Below are positions 37,843-44,343 of a DNA stretch of 44,343 bases, piece after piece. This stretch comes from Psychromonas sp. Urea-02u-13 (GTDB lineage Bacteria; Pseudomonadota; Gammaproteobacteria; Enterobacterales; Psychromonadaceae): NCBI RefSeq assembly GCF_002835995.1, contig NZ_PJBZ01000064.1, forward strand, positions 1-44,343, read 5' to 3'. Within the stretch, counting starts at the first letter, position 1; each line of letters begins with the position of its first letter. Below the pieces are notes generated by a model. The model ran no database searches. It was not told where the DNA came from and saw only the letters and a program-made list of their open reading frames with translations. The position numbers and the translations under genes are program-made.

Positions 37843-37848
37843 CATTTG

Positions 37849-37883
37849 AAAAGGCTCAACTAGTTTACTGGTTGAGCCTTTTT
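37849..37883 (+). terminator. Rho-independent terminator after tRNA-Ser
   Basis: AAAAGGCTCAAC (37849-37860) pairs with GTTGAGCCTTTT (37871-37882), T-run at the end. Confidence 0.92.
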
Positions 37884-38211
37884 GCTTTCTAGCGTTTTAT
37901 TTCTCTATTTCACAAGTCTTCTTTATATTTCCTCGCTCATAATAGGGTGCATAGCGCTAGAAAAATCAGCTGTTCGATTATTGTCACGTTTACTTCTTTA
38001 TTATTCCACCTCCTTCAGTACCCCTAATACACAACATGTTTAAGTTGCCAGATAACAGAGTCCCAATATCGAGATTTTCTTATCCCATTTATGGGAACTT
38101 ACTTTATTGCACGATGCGGATAATTACTATTATCCAATAAAATCAATGAATTATAATTTGGCTGGATAGTTGCTTAGTAGTTCTACCAATCGAGCAATTA
38201 AAGGAAAAATA
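37884..38211. other. Gene-free stretch between tRNA-Ser and the first accessory gene
   Basis: About 330 bp without a supported gene. It includes a 7-bp palindrome GGATAAT-TACT-ATTATCC at 38118-38135 that overlaps a possible -10 (TATTAT, 38128-38133), a candidate operator for the 213-aa gene. No copy of the tRNA 3' end is seen here. Confidence 0.45.
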
Positions 38212-38853
38212 ATGAAGAAAGTATTATTCGTTTTAGCCGTTATCATCATGGTGGTTTCAGTCGTCATTTTTTCACCGAAAGAGACGGTTATGGAGACCAC
38301 TTCAGTGTTGGATGAAGTGACCGACGTTGAGGTAAGGGTTGAGCTTGGGGATAAGGCTATTGGCGCGTCTGTCGGTGTATCTGAGGCTGGCGTTGCTAAT
38401 ATTAACCGTGAGCAGGAAATTGACTTCTCTGGCTTTCAATTTGAACCAGAGGAAGAGATTATCTCATCTTCAAGCTCTGCTGAGGCGACTGAAAGTACAT
38501 ACCAACAACAGAAAATGGCTAACCCTATTTGGAATCGACACAGCACCCAAATTAGCACTGACGAGTTAGCGCTTGCTCGAGATAACATGAATAAATTAAT
38601 TTACGATATTAACGTGGCGATTGAACTGGAGGGCAGTTATCAACCTCCAGGCGGGAGAAAGATGCTTGGCGGTGATCTGAAGGTGACGGCTCAAATATGT
38701 GGTTTGGAAAATGATTTGTTTAATTTTGATTATGAGTTTCAAAGTATGAGTGCCCAGCATTATTGCTTTGATGTATTAAGAAACTTAATGTCATCTTCAG
38801 TTGAGTATAAAGAGACTAAAGATACCCTTAAAAAATTGAGCAGGAAATGTTAG
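38212..38853 (+). CDS. Membrane-anchored or exported protein of unknown function (213 aa)
   Basis: I do not recognise a family. Residues 4-22 (VLFVLAVIIMVVSVVIFSP) form one hydrophobic segment after two Lys, acting as an uncleaved anchor or signal. A low-complexity acidic and Ser-rich stretch follows (EPEEEIISSSSSAEATES), then a C-terminal domain (about 110-213) with two central Cys (AQICGLE, HYCFDVL) and a final Cys. The Cys residues could form disulfides outside the cytosol. ATG 38212 has an ideal AAGGA six bases upstream; an in-frame TTG at 38170 is less likely. It is the first gene after tRNA-Ser. Confidence 0.65.
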   Translation: MKKVLFVLAVIIMVVSVVIFSPKETVMETTSVLDEVTDVEVRVELGDKAIGASVGVSEAGVANINREQEIDFSGFQFEPEEEIISSSSSAEATESTYQQQKMANPIWNRHSTQISTDELALARDNMNKLIYDINVAIELEGSYQPPGGRKMLGGDLKVTAQICGLENDLFNFDYEFQSMSAQHYCFDVLRNLMSSSVEYKETKDTLKKLSRKC

Positions 38854-39145
38854 CGTTATTAGCGCCAGAGTGAGTCCCCGATTGGTTTTTATTTACACAT
38901 TGTTTAACTTTCATTAATGAACTTAATAATCACGATTTAACGCAATACGTAGAAAAATCTTCTATTGTCTAACTGTGCGCCGTTTCTGGCCCTCGTAGTA
39001 CTAGAAGATACAGACTTCCTTTCTTTTTTTATTTTTACCTTCAATCTCCTAATCATTAAATTCACGTAAAATACAGATTTAATGTAAACACTATTGCTAA
39101 TAGCTACATATTTATGCGAAGTAGATCTCTTTTATGGATATTGGT
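38854..39145. other. Gene-free stretch upstream of the Fur-box-like promoter
   Basis: About 290 bp, AT-rich, with pyrimidine runs near 39017-39040. An open frame reaches back from the 138-aa gene to 39094 but lacks a start with a ribosome site. No clear terminator for the 213-aa gene. Confidence 0.45.
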
Positions 39146-39174
39146 TTGTTTATTTTTTGATCAAATGGTATAGA
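39146..39174 (+). promoter_or_regulatory. Sigma-70-like promoter overlapping the Fur-box-like site
   Basis: TTGTTT (39146-39151), exactly 17 bp, TATAGA (39169-39174), 33 bp before ATG 39208. Confidence 0.6.
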
Positions 39175-39185
39175 TTATCATTACC
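39167..39185 (-). promoter_or_regulatory. Fur-box-like operator
   Basis: Read on the minus strand, GGTAATGATAATCTATACC matches the 19-bp Fur consensus GATAATGATAATCATTATC at 15 positions, including the whole central TAATGATAATC. It covers the -10 box of the promoter at 39146-39174, the standard place for repression by Fe-Fur. Confidence 0.55.
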
Positions 39186-39207
39186 ATTTAAATTTAACGG
39201 AGTAATA

Positions 39208-39624
39208 ATGAAAACAATTAAAATATTAGGCTTACTGGCTTTTGCTACATCAATGACGGTTGCTGCAAATAATGCAATTGTGTTCCCTGAACCATCAAAT
39301 ACAGCAGTCGCAAATGTGCCGGTTGTTTTTCCTGTAGATAAAACACCTGTGCCATTGGTTGGCGGTTACCAAATTGAGAATGGTATTTTAACCTCAAATA
39401 CATTCAACTGCGGTATTAATATTAGTGATTTGGACATAGAAGCAAAACTGAAATGGGAGGGGGCGACACCAACACTGCTGATTGTAGGAGACTATCCTCT
39501 TGTTATGTGTCGTTCGGGATCGACGGGCCCAATATCAGTTGATCTGTCAAAATTTATTCAACGTACACCTACTTATATTCTAGATAGACTGGTTGTGGCT
39601 AATCACGCGCCACTTAATTTGTAA
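39208..39624 (+). CDS. Small secreted protein of unknown function (138 aa), probably iron-regulated
   Basis: No family recognised. The signal peptide KTIKILGLLAFATSMTVAAN would be cleaved near residue 20. The mature ~118 residues are Pro/Val-rich at first (VFPEPSN, VFPVDKTPVPLV) and then contain two Cys (NTFNCGIN, LVMCRSG) about 38 residues apart that could form a disulfide in a small beta-rich domain. ACGGAG precedes ATG 39208 at a good distance. The promoter carries a Fur-box-like site, so expression under iron limitation is inferred. It may work with the 1300-aa secreted protein 264 bp downstream. Confidence 0.65.
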   Translation: MKTIKILGLLAFATSMTVAANNAIVFPEPSNTAVANVPVVFPVDKTPVPLVGGYQIENGILTSNTFNCGINISDLDIEAKLKWEGATPTLLIVGDYPLVMCRSGSTGPISVDLSKFIQRTPTYILDRLVVANHAPLNL

Positions 39625-39888
39625 TTATCGACAAGATTGATCTCTCTCCTACTGAACTCAGTGGATATTATTGCTGGGCTCTTTAGGTGTTTTTCCTCTT
39701 AACATATAAGAAAAATACATATGAAACTAAATGATAGACCAAGAAAGTAACTGAATTACAAAACGCCAGCCAAATTAATGGCTGAACATATAGTAGTTAT
39801 CGCAGCTTAGTCGTTATTCACATCAAGGTTGAATCTGCCGTATGTAAAAAAATGGAGTTTATTGTTTTATAAATAAAAGGATATTAAA

Positions 39889-42800
39889 ATGTATATTGGT
39901 AAAAAAAATTATATTGCCTTACTTTGTATTGGTTTACTTGCTGCCCCGGTTATTGCTAACTCAGCTCAGCAATATTATAAAAGCGCGACAACAGACGATT
40001 ATACTATTAACGGGCTATCTACGCTAAATGAGAGAATTAGTTACGTATACGAAATAGGAAGTGAACGCTGGGGTGTTGTAGGACCATTAGGGAGAATTTC
40101 AAACGTCTCGAACGAAATGGCGATCGCTTTGAATCAACAGCGCCAGCAACAGAAAATCCTCCAAGCCACAGAGAGTGATTTCAATAACCAAGTTTTTTTA
40201 GAATCAAAAGTTTATGCCAACGAATGGGTTAAAGGCTATACATCAACTGAAAACTCAAACCCTTCTATTGCAGGCTCCTACTTGGAAATTTTATCAGGTA
40301 CCCTGATTAGTTTATACCCAAGATTGGCAGGAGTGCCAAATATAGATATAACAGAATATCTAAAGAATAACCCACTACAAACCAGTGAATTACAACTGCA
40401 ATTTTTAATGAATTGGAATATATATCATGGTTTTGAGCCTATTAGCTACGAACAAGCTCACAGTAATTTTAGTTCAGTTTCTGACGCTATGGATATTGTT
40501 GTTAACATGCCTGAGTTTAAGACTGAGTATAGAATGGCTGTCGAATTTTATGATAGCAATCCCACTCAAAGTTACCCCGATGTAGGTGGAAATCAGAACA
40601 GCCATGGCCGTGAAAAAACAAGAGAAGAAAAAATTGCACATATCCTTAATAACGATTGGGTCGGAAAAGCATACAATAACCAATTTACAAATTGGGTTAA
40701 TGCATCTGATGTAAATTCAGACGCTCAAAAACTACCAACATATTCATCTATCCATGCTCTGACTGCCGCAGGATTCAAATATTCAGATATATTCGGTAAA
40801 AACTTCACTCAAACTACTTCAATATTCGGAGATGATAATACTAAGTTTAAAGGATTATTACTCCAGTATCATAGATATAATTATGGACCGAGTAAATTCA
40901 CTAGTGGTACAAACTTTGGCCAACGGCGCGAACTTTATTTACCAGAGATTAGAATTGGAAAAAAAGGTGATGGAGAAGAGGCTGAATACTTTGCTATTAC
41001 GGGTGGAGCTGTCTCTTACTATGCTAATGAATCTTCAAATGAATTGACACACAAAGAAGCAAGAGTTTTTAAGATAGATTCCACTTTGGGAAAACGAATA
41101 TTAGAAGTCCCTGCCTCAAATATAACGATTCAAGATATTGAAAGTATTGTCCATAAAGCCGGATATAAAGAAAGGTTTAGTAATGGTGCTCAAGGCACTG
41201 GTGCACTTCAATGGCGCGGTAGTCGTATAATAAATAGAGTCGGCTCATTCCATAGGTTTTACAGAAGAAGTACTATTGAAGATCTTAGAGTCTCTGTCGC
41301 TGAGTTCAAAGCAAGTAATAATGATGAAGCTTTAATACACCGAGTATTTGGGAGTATCATTCCTTTTTATTCTATAATCGAGAAATCAATAAATGACTCA
41401 AGCGCGCCTATTAATACGCTTGAGGCTTTTTTTGAGACTGCTGACTTGGCTATCACTATTGGTTCGGCAGGGACTGCAATCGCAGGAAAAGTTGCCGCTA
41501 AAACAGGCATTAAATCTTTAATAAAGGCCGGAACATTGGGCTTAAAAGGAATGACAAGATACACAACAATAGCCAAAATTGTGACTAATAGCCTTCCTGA
41601 TGCAATTCGTGTTGGTGGAAAAACAGGGATTAGTGAACTTGCCTCTTATGTGTTAGCACCATTGGATGCAGTCAAAAGTGTAAAAGGAGCACTTTCTAAG
41701 CTACAAAAAATTAATGGTCAAATTGGAATACCGCTCAGTCCTGTTTTTGCTTCTGCACGACCAGTTCCTGTTCCAAATATTATGAGTGCCAATACCCCTT
41801 TTGCCAATATTATAAAGAAATCGGCATTAGAAGAGCTAAGTGTAATAAGCCCCCACAGTATTTCCTCGCTTGCCAACCCATCAAAACTTCCTAATGTAAA
41901 AGTGCGTGATGAATTGATTACACATTTTAAAGCCGCTAAGGCGAACAAAACTCAGTTGATGGAAGAAATGAAAAGAGTGTCACAAACATTGAGGCTAAAT
42001 AAAGCGCCAGGAGACCAAATTGCGCTTGCTATGTTAAATACAGAAATGAAACATAAAGATTCTTTCGCTAACTTCCTTGTTAAGTCTTCACTTAAAAACA
42101 ACGATGGGAGAATTGCAGGAGTCGCTTATAAAGAGGCAAATGTTGCCACAACGCTTCAAGATTATTCCAACAATGCTGCTATTAACACAGAAGTTAAGCT
42201 AGAAATAACAAGCAATAATGGCCTTAATTTTAGACCAAGTATAGTATCTAATGTTGGTGATATTAGTGCTTTGCTTATGGCCTCTAATGCTACAAATAGT
42301 TCTTTTTCTTTCAAAAAGATTGCTAATGCTAGTGAAGTAGGTCAAGCACAATTTAAGGTTAAGTTACAATATACAGAAAATTATACCGTTGGCGGTGGGG
42401 CCGGTGGAGGAATCTCTGGCTCACCAACTGATAGCACTTATTCTTTCTTAACTATCAGAGCTGAGTTAAGACCAAGTTATAACAGATTAAAAACGTTAGA
42501 AAAAACGGTAACAAAAACAGAATTAGATGTATATTTGGACGAGTTATCAGCAGGAACATTAAATGTTGCTTCAATGGACACCGGAATAGAAGCAAGTATT
42601 AGTGATAGTTTTAATGTTAATGTCATAGGATTCGGCTCAAGCAATCATATTCCTGGAGTAAAAATACAAGGCCCTGATGGCTATGGTGTTGCAGGTAGAT
42701 ATGGCGTAGAAGGGCAGGGTGTAGTTGGTATGAAATGGTCTAGAAATGAAGGAGGTCAATTTAAATTCTCGTCATCATTTGATAGTCAAATAGGGCCAAA

Positions 42801-43791
42801 TAATCAAATGTTTTTCTTAAGTCCTGAGCTAGCTATTGCCAATTCTGGTCCAGAAAATATGCTTAAGGTTTACGATTCGCCTCATAAGCCTTGGCCTTGG
42901 GGAGCTAAGGTAATTCCTACATCATCTCTGTCACATACTGAGACAATAGCTGCGATGACAGTAGCTCACTCTTTACCTATGACCAAAAGAGGTAATGTTG
43001 TTAAAGCAATCAGAGCTTTATTTAAGCCCAAAAATATTTTAGGTACTGGCTCACCTATTTTAGCAAACTTGACTCCAGCAATTAAAGCCTCGTTAGATGT
43101 TGGAGAGAGTTATAAAATTCAGCGTGGAGCAGTTAATCTTACGCTGGGTACTAAGCTTAATCAGGCAGGAAGAAACCATGTTCATACTTACATACAAGGT
43201 GCGCAACAGAGTTTAAAAGAAAATATTGATTATGCCGAAAATATTTTAAAGAATCCTGATACCTACCCGGAATATATAACCTATATACCTAGTGGAACTG
43301 AAACCAAAAAAGTGCAAATGGGACACAGAATGCCACTACCAGTTTTGACTCGCAATTATGGCGTGAGCCTTTCTTATACCCGGGAAATAGACTTTAAGGG
43401 GTTGAAATTAGACGGGCATGGAAATCAACTTCCACCAGATAGTCCTATCCCTGGAACTTCACAAACACCTACTCAGGTTGAATTAGTTCAAGCTTCAAAA
43501 CAGTTTTGTGCTATTTATGCTCCTAGTATGTCTGTTATACCTGGTGCTTCAAAATATAATAAGGTAGGTAATGTTTGTCATCAGTTTAACGTTACAGATT
43601 TCGCTGATACAGGGATAACCCCAATTCGTTTCGGCGATACCGATACTATAACGCTGCCAACCAATCGTGTGGAAGAACCTTCCTTTTTTGATTTTCCAAA
43701 AGATTTTCCAATACAGAAAATTAACGGAGAATATACTTGGATTGCTCCTTATATCGTAGACGATTTCATATCTGAGTCTACTCAATTCTAA
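39889..43791 (+). CDS. Large exported protein of unknown function (1300 aa), toxin-like layout
   Basis: Not recognised with certainty. The signal peptide YIALLCIGLLAAPVIANSA ends near residue 25, so it enters the Sec pathway. Residues ~25-480 are globular and mixed. At about 489-545, VFGSIIPFYSIIEKSINDSS is followed by a hydrophobic, Gly/Ala-rich pair of helices (ADLAITIGSAGTAIAGKVAA) that recalls the PFY..hydrophobic layout in dermonecrotic-toxin-like (DUF6543-type) giants; this is a weak analogy. A Gly-rich loop (VGGGAGGGISGS) lies at about 835. The C-terminal part has Cys1207 and Cys1230, a possible disulfide. Arg is often AGA here, unlike the housekeeping genes, which use CGT/CGC. AAAAGGA precedes ATG 39889. 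Adhesin, pore-former, toxin or enzyme all remain possible. Confidence 0.7.
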   Translation: MYIGKKNYIALLCIGLLAAPVIANSAQQYYKSATTDDYTINGLSTLNERISYVYEIGSERWGVVGPLGRISNVSNEMAIALNQQRQQQKILQATESDFNNQVFLESKVYANEWVKGYTSTENSNPSIAGSYLEILSGTLISLYPRLAGVPNIDITEYLKNNPLQTSELQLQFLMNWNIYHGFEPISYEQAHSNFSSVSDAMDIVVNMPEFKTEYRMAVEFYDSNPTQSYPDVGGNQNSHGREKTREEKIAHILNNDWVGKAYNNQFTNWVNASDVNSDAQKLPTYSSIHALTAAGFKYSDIFGKNFTQTTSIFGDDNTKFKGLLLQYHRYNYGPSKFTSGTNFGQRRELYLPEIRIGKKGDGEEAEYFAITGGAVSYYANESSNELTHKEARVFKIDSTLGKRILEVPASNITIQDIESIVHKAGYKERFSNGAQGTGALQWRGSRIINRVGSFHRFYRRSTIEDLRVSVAEFKASNNDEALIHRVFGSIIPFYSIIEKSINDSSAPINTLEAFFETADLAITIGSAGTAIAGKVAAKTGIKSLIKAGTLGLKGMTRYTTIAKIVTNSLPDAIRVGGKTGISELASYVLAPLDAVKSVKGALSKLQKINGQIGIPLSPVFASARPVPVPNIMSANTPFANIIKKSALEELSVISPHSISSLANPSKLPNVKVRDELITHFKAAKANKTQLMEEMKRVSQTLRLNKAPGDQIALAMLNTEMKHKDSFANFLVKSSLKNNDGRIAGVAYKEANVATTLQDYSNNAAINTEVKLEITSNNGLNFRPSIVSNVGDISALLMASNATNSSFSFKKIANASEVGQAQFKVKLQYTENYTVGGGAGGGISGSPTDSTYSFLTIRAELRPSYNRLKTLEKTVTKTELDVYLDELSAGTLNVASMDTGIEASISDSFNVNVIGFGSSNHIPGVKIQGPDGYGVAGRYGVEGQGVVGMKWSRNEGGQFKFSSSFDSQIGPNNQMFFLSPELAIANSGPENMLKVYDSPHKPWPWGAKVIPTSSLSHTETIAAMTVAHSLPMTKRGNVVKAIRALFKPKNILGTGSPILANLTPAIKASLDVGESYKIQRGAVNLTLGTKLNQAGRNHVHTYIQGAQQSLKENIDYAENILKNPDTYPEYITYIPSGTETKKVQMGHRMPLPVLTRNYGVSLSYTREIDFKGLKLDGHGNQLPPDSPIPGTSQTPTQVELVQASKQFCAIYAPSMSVIPGASKYNKVGNVCHQFNVTDFADTGITPIRFGDTDTITLPTNRVEEPSFFDFPKDFPIQKINGEYTWIAPYIVDDFISESTQF

Positions 43792-43803
43792 CCTAAAAGC
43801 ACT

Positions 43804-43829
43804 CCCCTCTAAGGAATTCTTAAAGGGGG
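43804..43829 (+). terminator. Possible hairpin after the 1300-aa gene
   Basis: CCCCT (43804-43808) with AGGGG (43824-43828) and inner AAG/CTT around GAATT. No T-run follows, so an intrinsic terminator is doubtful. Confidence 0.35.
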
Positions 43830-43905
43830 GCTGCAATGTTTACAATTAGCCATTCGAAAAATTATTCTGGTCAAGCCCAACCGAGCACCTAACTTTGTAA
43901 ATTTT

Positions 43906-44001
43906 CATCGTTAATCGATGTTAAATCACCGAGTGATTTATGGCGTCGCACATGGCTGTGGAACAATCGCAACAATCAACCAAAACAATCGAAAACAATC
44001 G
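43906..44001. repeat. Two small hairpins and four AACAATC direct repeats
   Basis: CATCG-TTAAT-CGATG (43906-43920), TAAATCA-CCGAG-TGATTTA (43922-43940), then AACAATC four times at roughly 9-10 bp spacing (43962-44001), followed by GGGGACAGCCGTAAATTG. Confidence 0.6.
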
Positions 44002-44193
44002 GGGACAGCCGTAAATTGTAATACCTTAACCTATTAATTTTATATGATTGAAGTCATGGGGGTTGCAGTAGCTAAGTAATATTGGCCATAACTTTCTGGA
44101 GGCTTAGGGGGTGGGGTGGCTTAGCTCTGTATGTCGGAAGGGATACAAAGCGCCATAGGAAAATGACAAATATCACTTGAGGCTTGTAGTCCA

Positions 44194-44259
44194 AATCAGT
44201 TAACCTGAATTCGAAGTTGCTTACTCTCTAAGCGAGCAGTAGGTTAACAACGACTGATT
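44194..44259. repeat. Nested inverted repeats, possible structured RNA or operator
   Basis: AATCAGT (44194-44200) pairs with ACTGATT (44253-44259). GTTAACCT (44199-44206) pairs with AGGTTAAC (44241-44248). GCTTA (44219-44223) pairs with TAAGC (44229-44233) inside. Confidence 0.6.
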
Positions 44260-44343
44260 TATTGATTGTTCAAAGTAAAATAGAGCCAAGTATTGTTCAC
44301 TTACTTAAGTTAGGGAGTGAAAAATCAATTGAGATAATCGAAA

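Larger units (their letters stand above)
43830..44343. other. Repeat-rich, gene-poor right edge
   Basis: No supported complete gene. A ~40-codon frame (about 43888-44019) reading DLWRRTWLWNNRNNQPKQSK and ending at TAA could be the remnant of a decayed gene. At the far end an open frame (from 44232, possible TTG start at 44262) runs off the window with IEPSIVHLLKLGSEKSIEII; it may be the beginning of a gene that I cannot judge. Small hairpins and short direct repeats fill the rest. Confidence 0.45.

Noticed and set aside
38170-38211. Upstream TTG start of the 213-aa gene
   Set aside because: ATG 38212 has an ideal AAGGA and begins a normal signal/anchor sequence.
39094-39207. Upstream start of the 138-aa gene
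   Set aside because: The frame is open but would translate through the -10 box and Fur-like site; ATG 39208 begins a normal signal peptide after ACGGAG.
39889-43791. Direct Pasteurella multocida toxin or CNF homologue
   Set aside because: Length is similar, but I cannot see the Cys-His-Asp catalytic triad or other diagnostic motifs, and a Sec signal peptide is unusual for those toxins.
43962-44001. Possible CRISPR or origin iterons from the AACAATC repeats
   Set aside because: Units are too short and irregular, with no spacer structure and no replication initiator gene nearby.

Overview
The window looks like chromosome of a low-GC, probably cold-adapted marine gammaproteobacterium of the Psychromonas/Alteromonadales type. 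This rests on E. coli-like housekeeping proteins (Epd, PatZ/YfiQ, PepN, CysZ, ZipA, LigA, GrxD, SodB, RecR, YgiQ, Rnb) with AT-rich codon use, and on short dispersed repeats of the kind common in such genomes. The genus is an inference; no rRNA or other decisive marker is present.

Layout. 1-275 is the 3' end of an RTX-type protein, followed by a repeat-rich gap. 742-3566 holds epd and a phospholipase-D-type lipoprotein gene, both on the minus strand. 3567-4540 is mostly non-coding and carries a decayed, 5'-truncated group II intron (broken reverse transcriptase plus a recognisable domain V). 4573-7222 is a minus-strand recX-radA-methyltransferase operon. 7289-11636 holds an MFS transporter, a diguanylate cyclase, an unknown gene and a NorM-like MATE pump. 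A 337-bp MITE-like element (11720-12056) separates norM from the divergent patZ. 14945-18925 has an M15 peptidase, an alkyltransferase-like protein, and a glycine-betaine-type binding protein whose gene overlaps that of a histidine kinase. 19134-28826 holds pepN, a DASS carrier with a lone receiver protein, cysZ, and a zipA-ligA-DUF5062-like-DUF3581-like run. 28944-37581 holds grxD, sodB, a GH20 hexosaminidase with recR, ygiQ and rnb. 37752-37842 is tRNA-Ser(UGA).

From the tRNA to the right edge the character changes. There are three genes for secreted or membrane-anchored proteins that I do not recognise (213, 138 and 1300 aa), a Fur-box-like promoter in front of the second, Arg-AGA-rich codon use in the third, and a final 550 bp of small inverted and direct repeats. 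This looks like an accessory segment next to a tRNA.

The most interesting points are: (a) one ~28-bp sequence found at both ends of the MITE-like element and alone upstream of the GGDEF gene and pepN, laid out like an outward promoter (TTGCAT-16-TATATT); (b) the Fur-box-like promoter and unknown secreted-protein locus after tRNA-Ser; (c) the binding-protein/histidine-kinase pair; (d) recX placed with radA rather than recA; (e) the group II intron relic.
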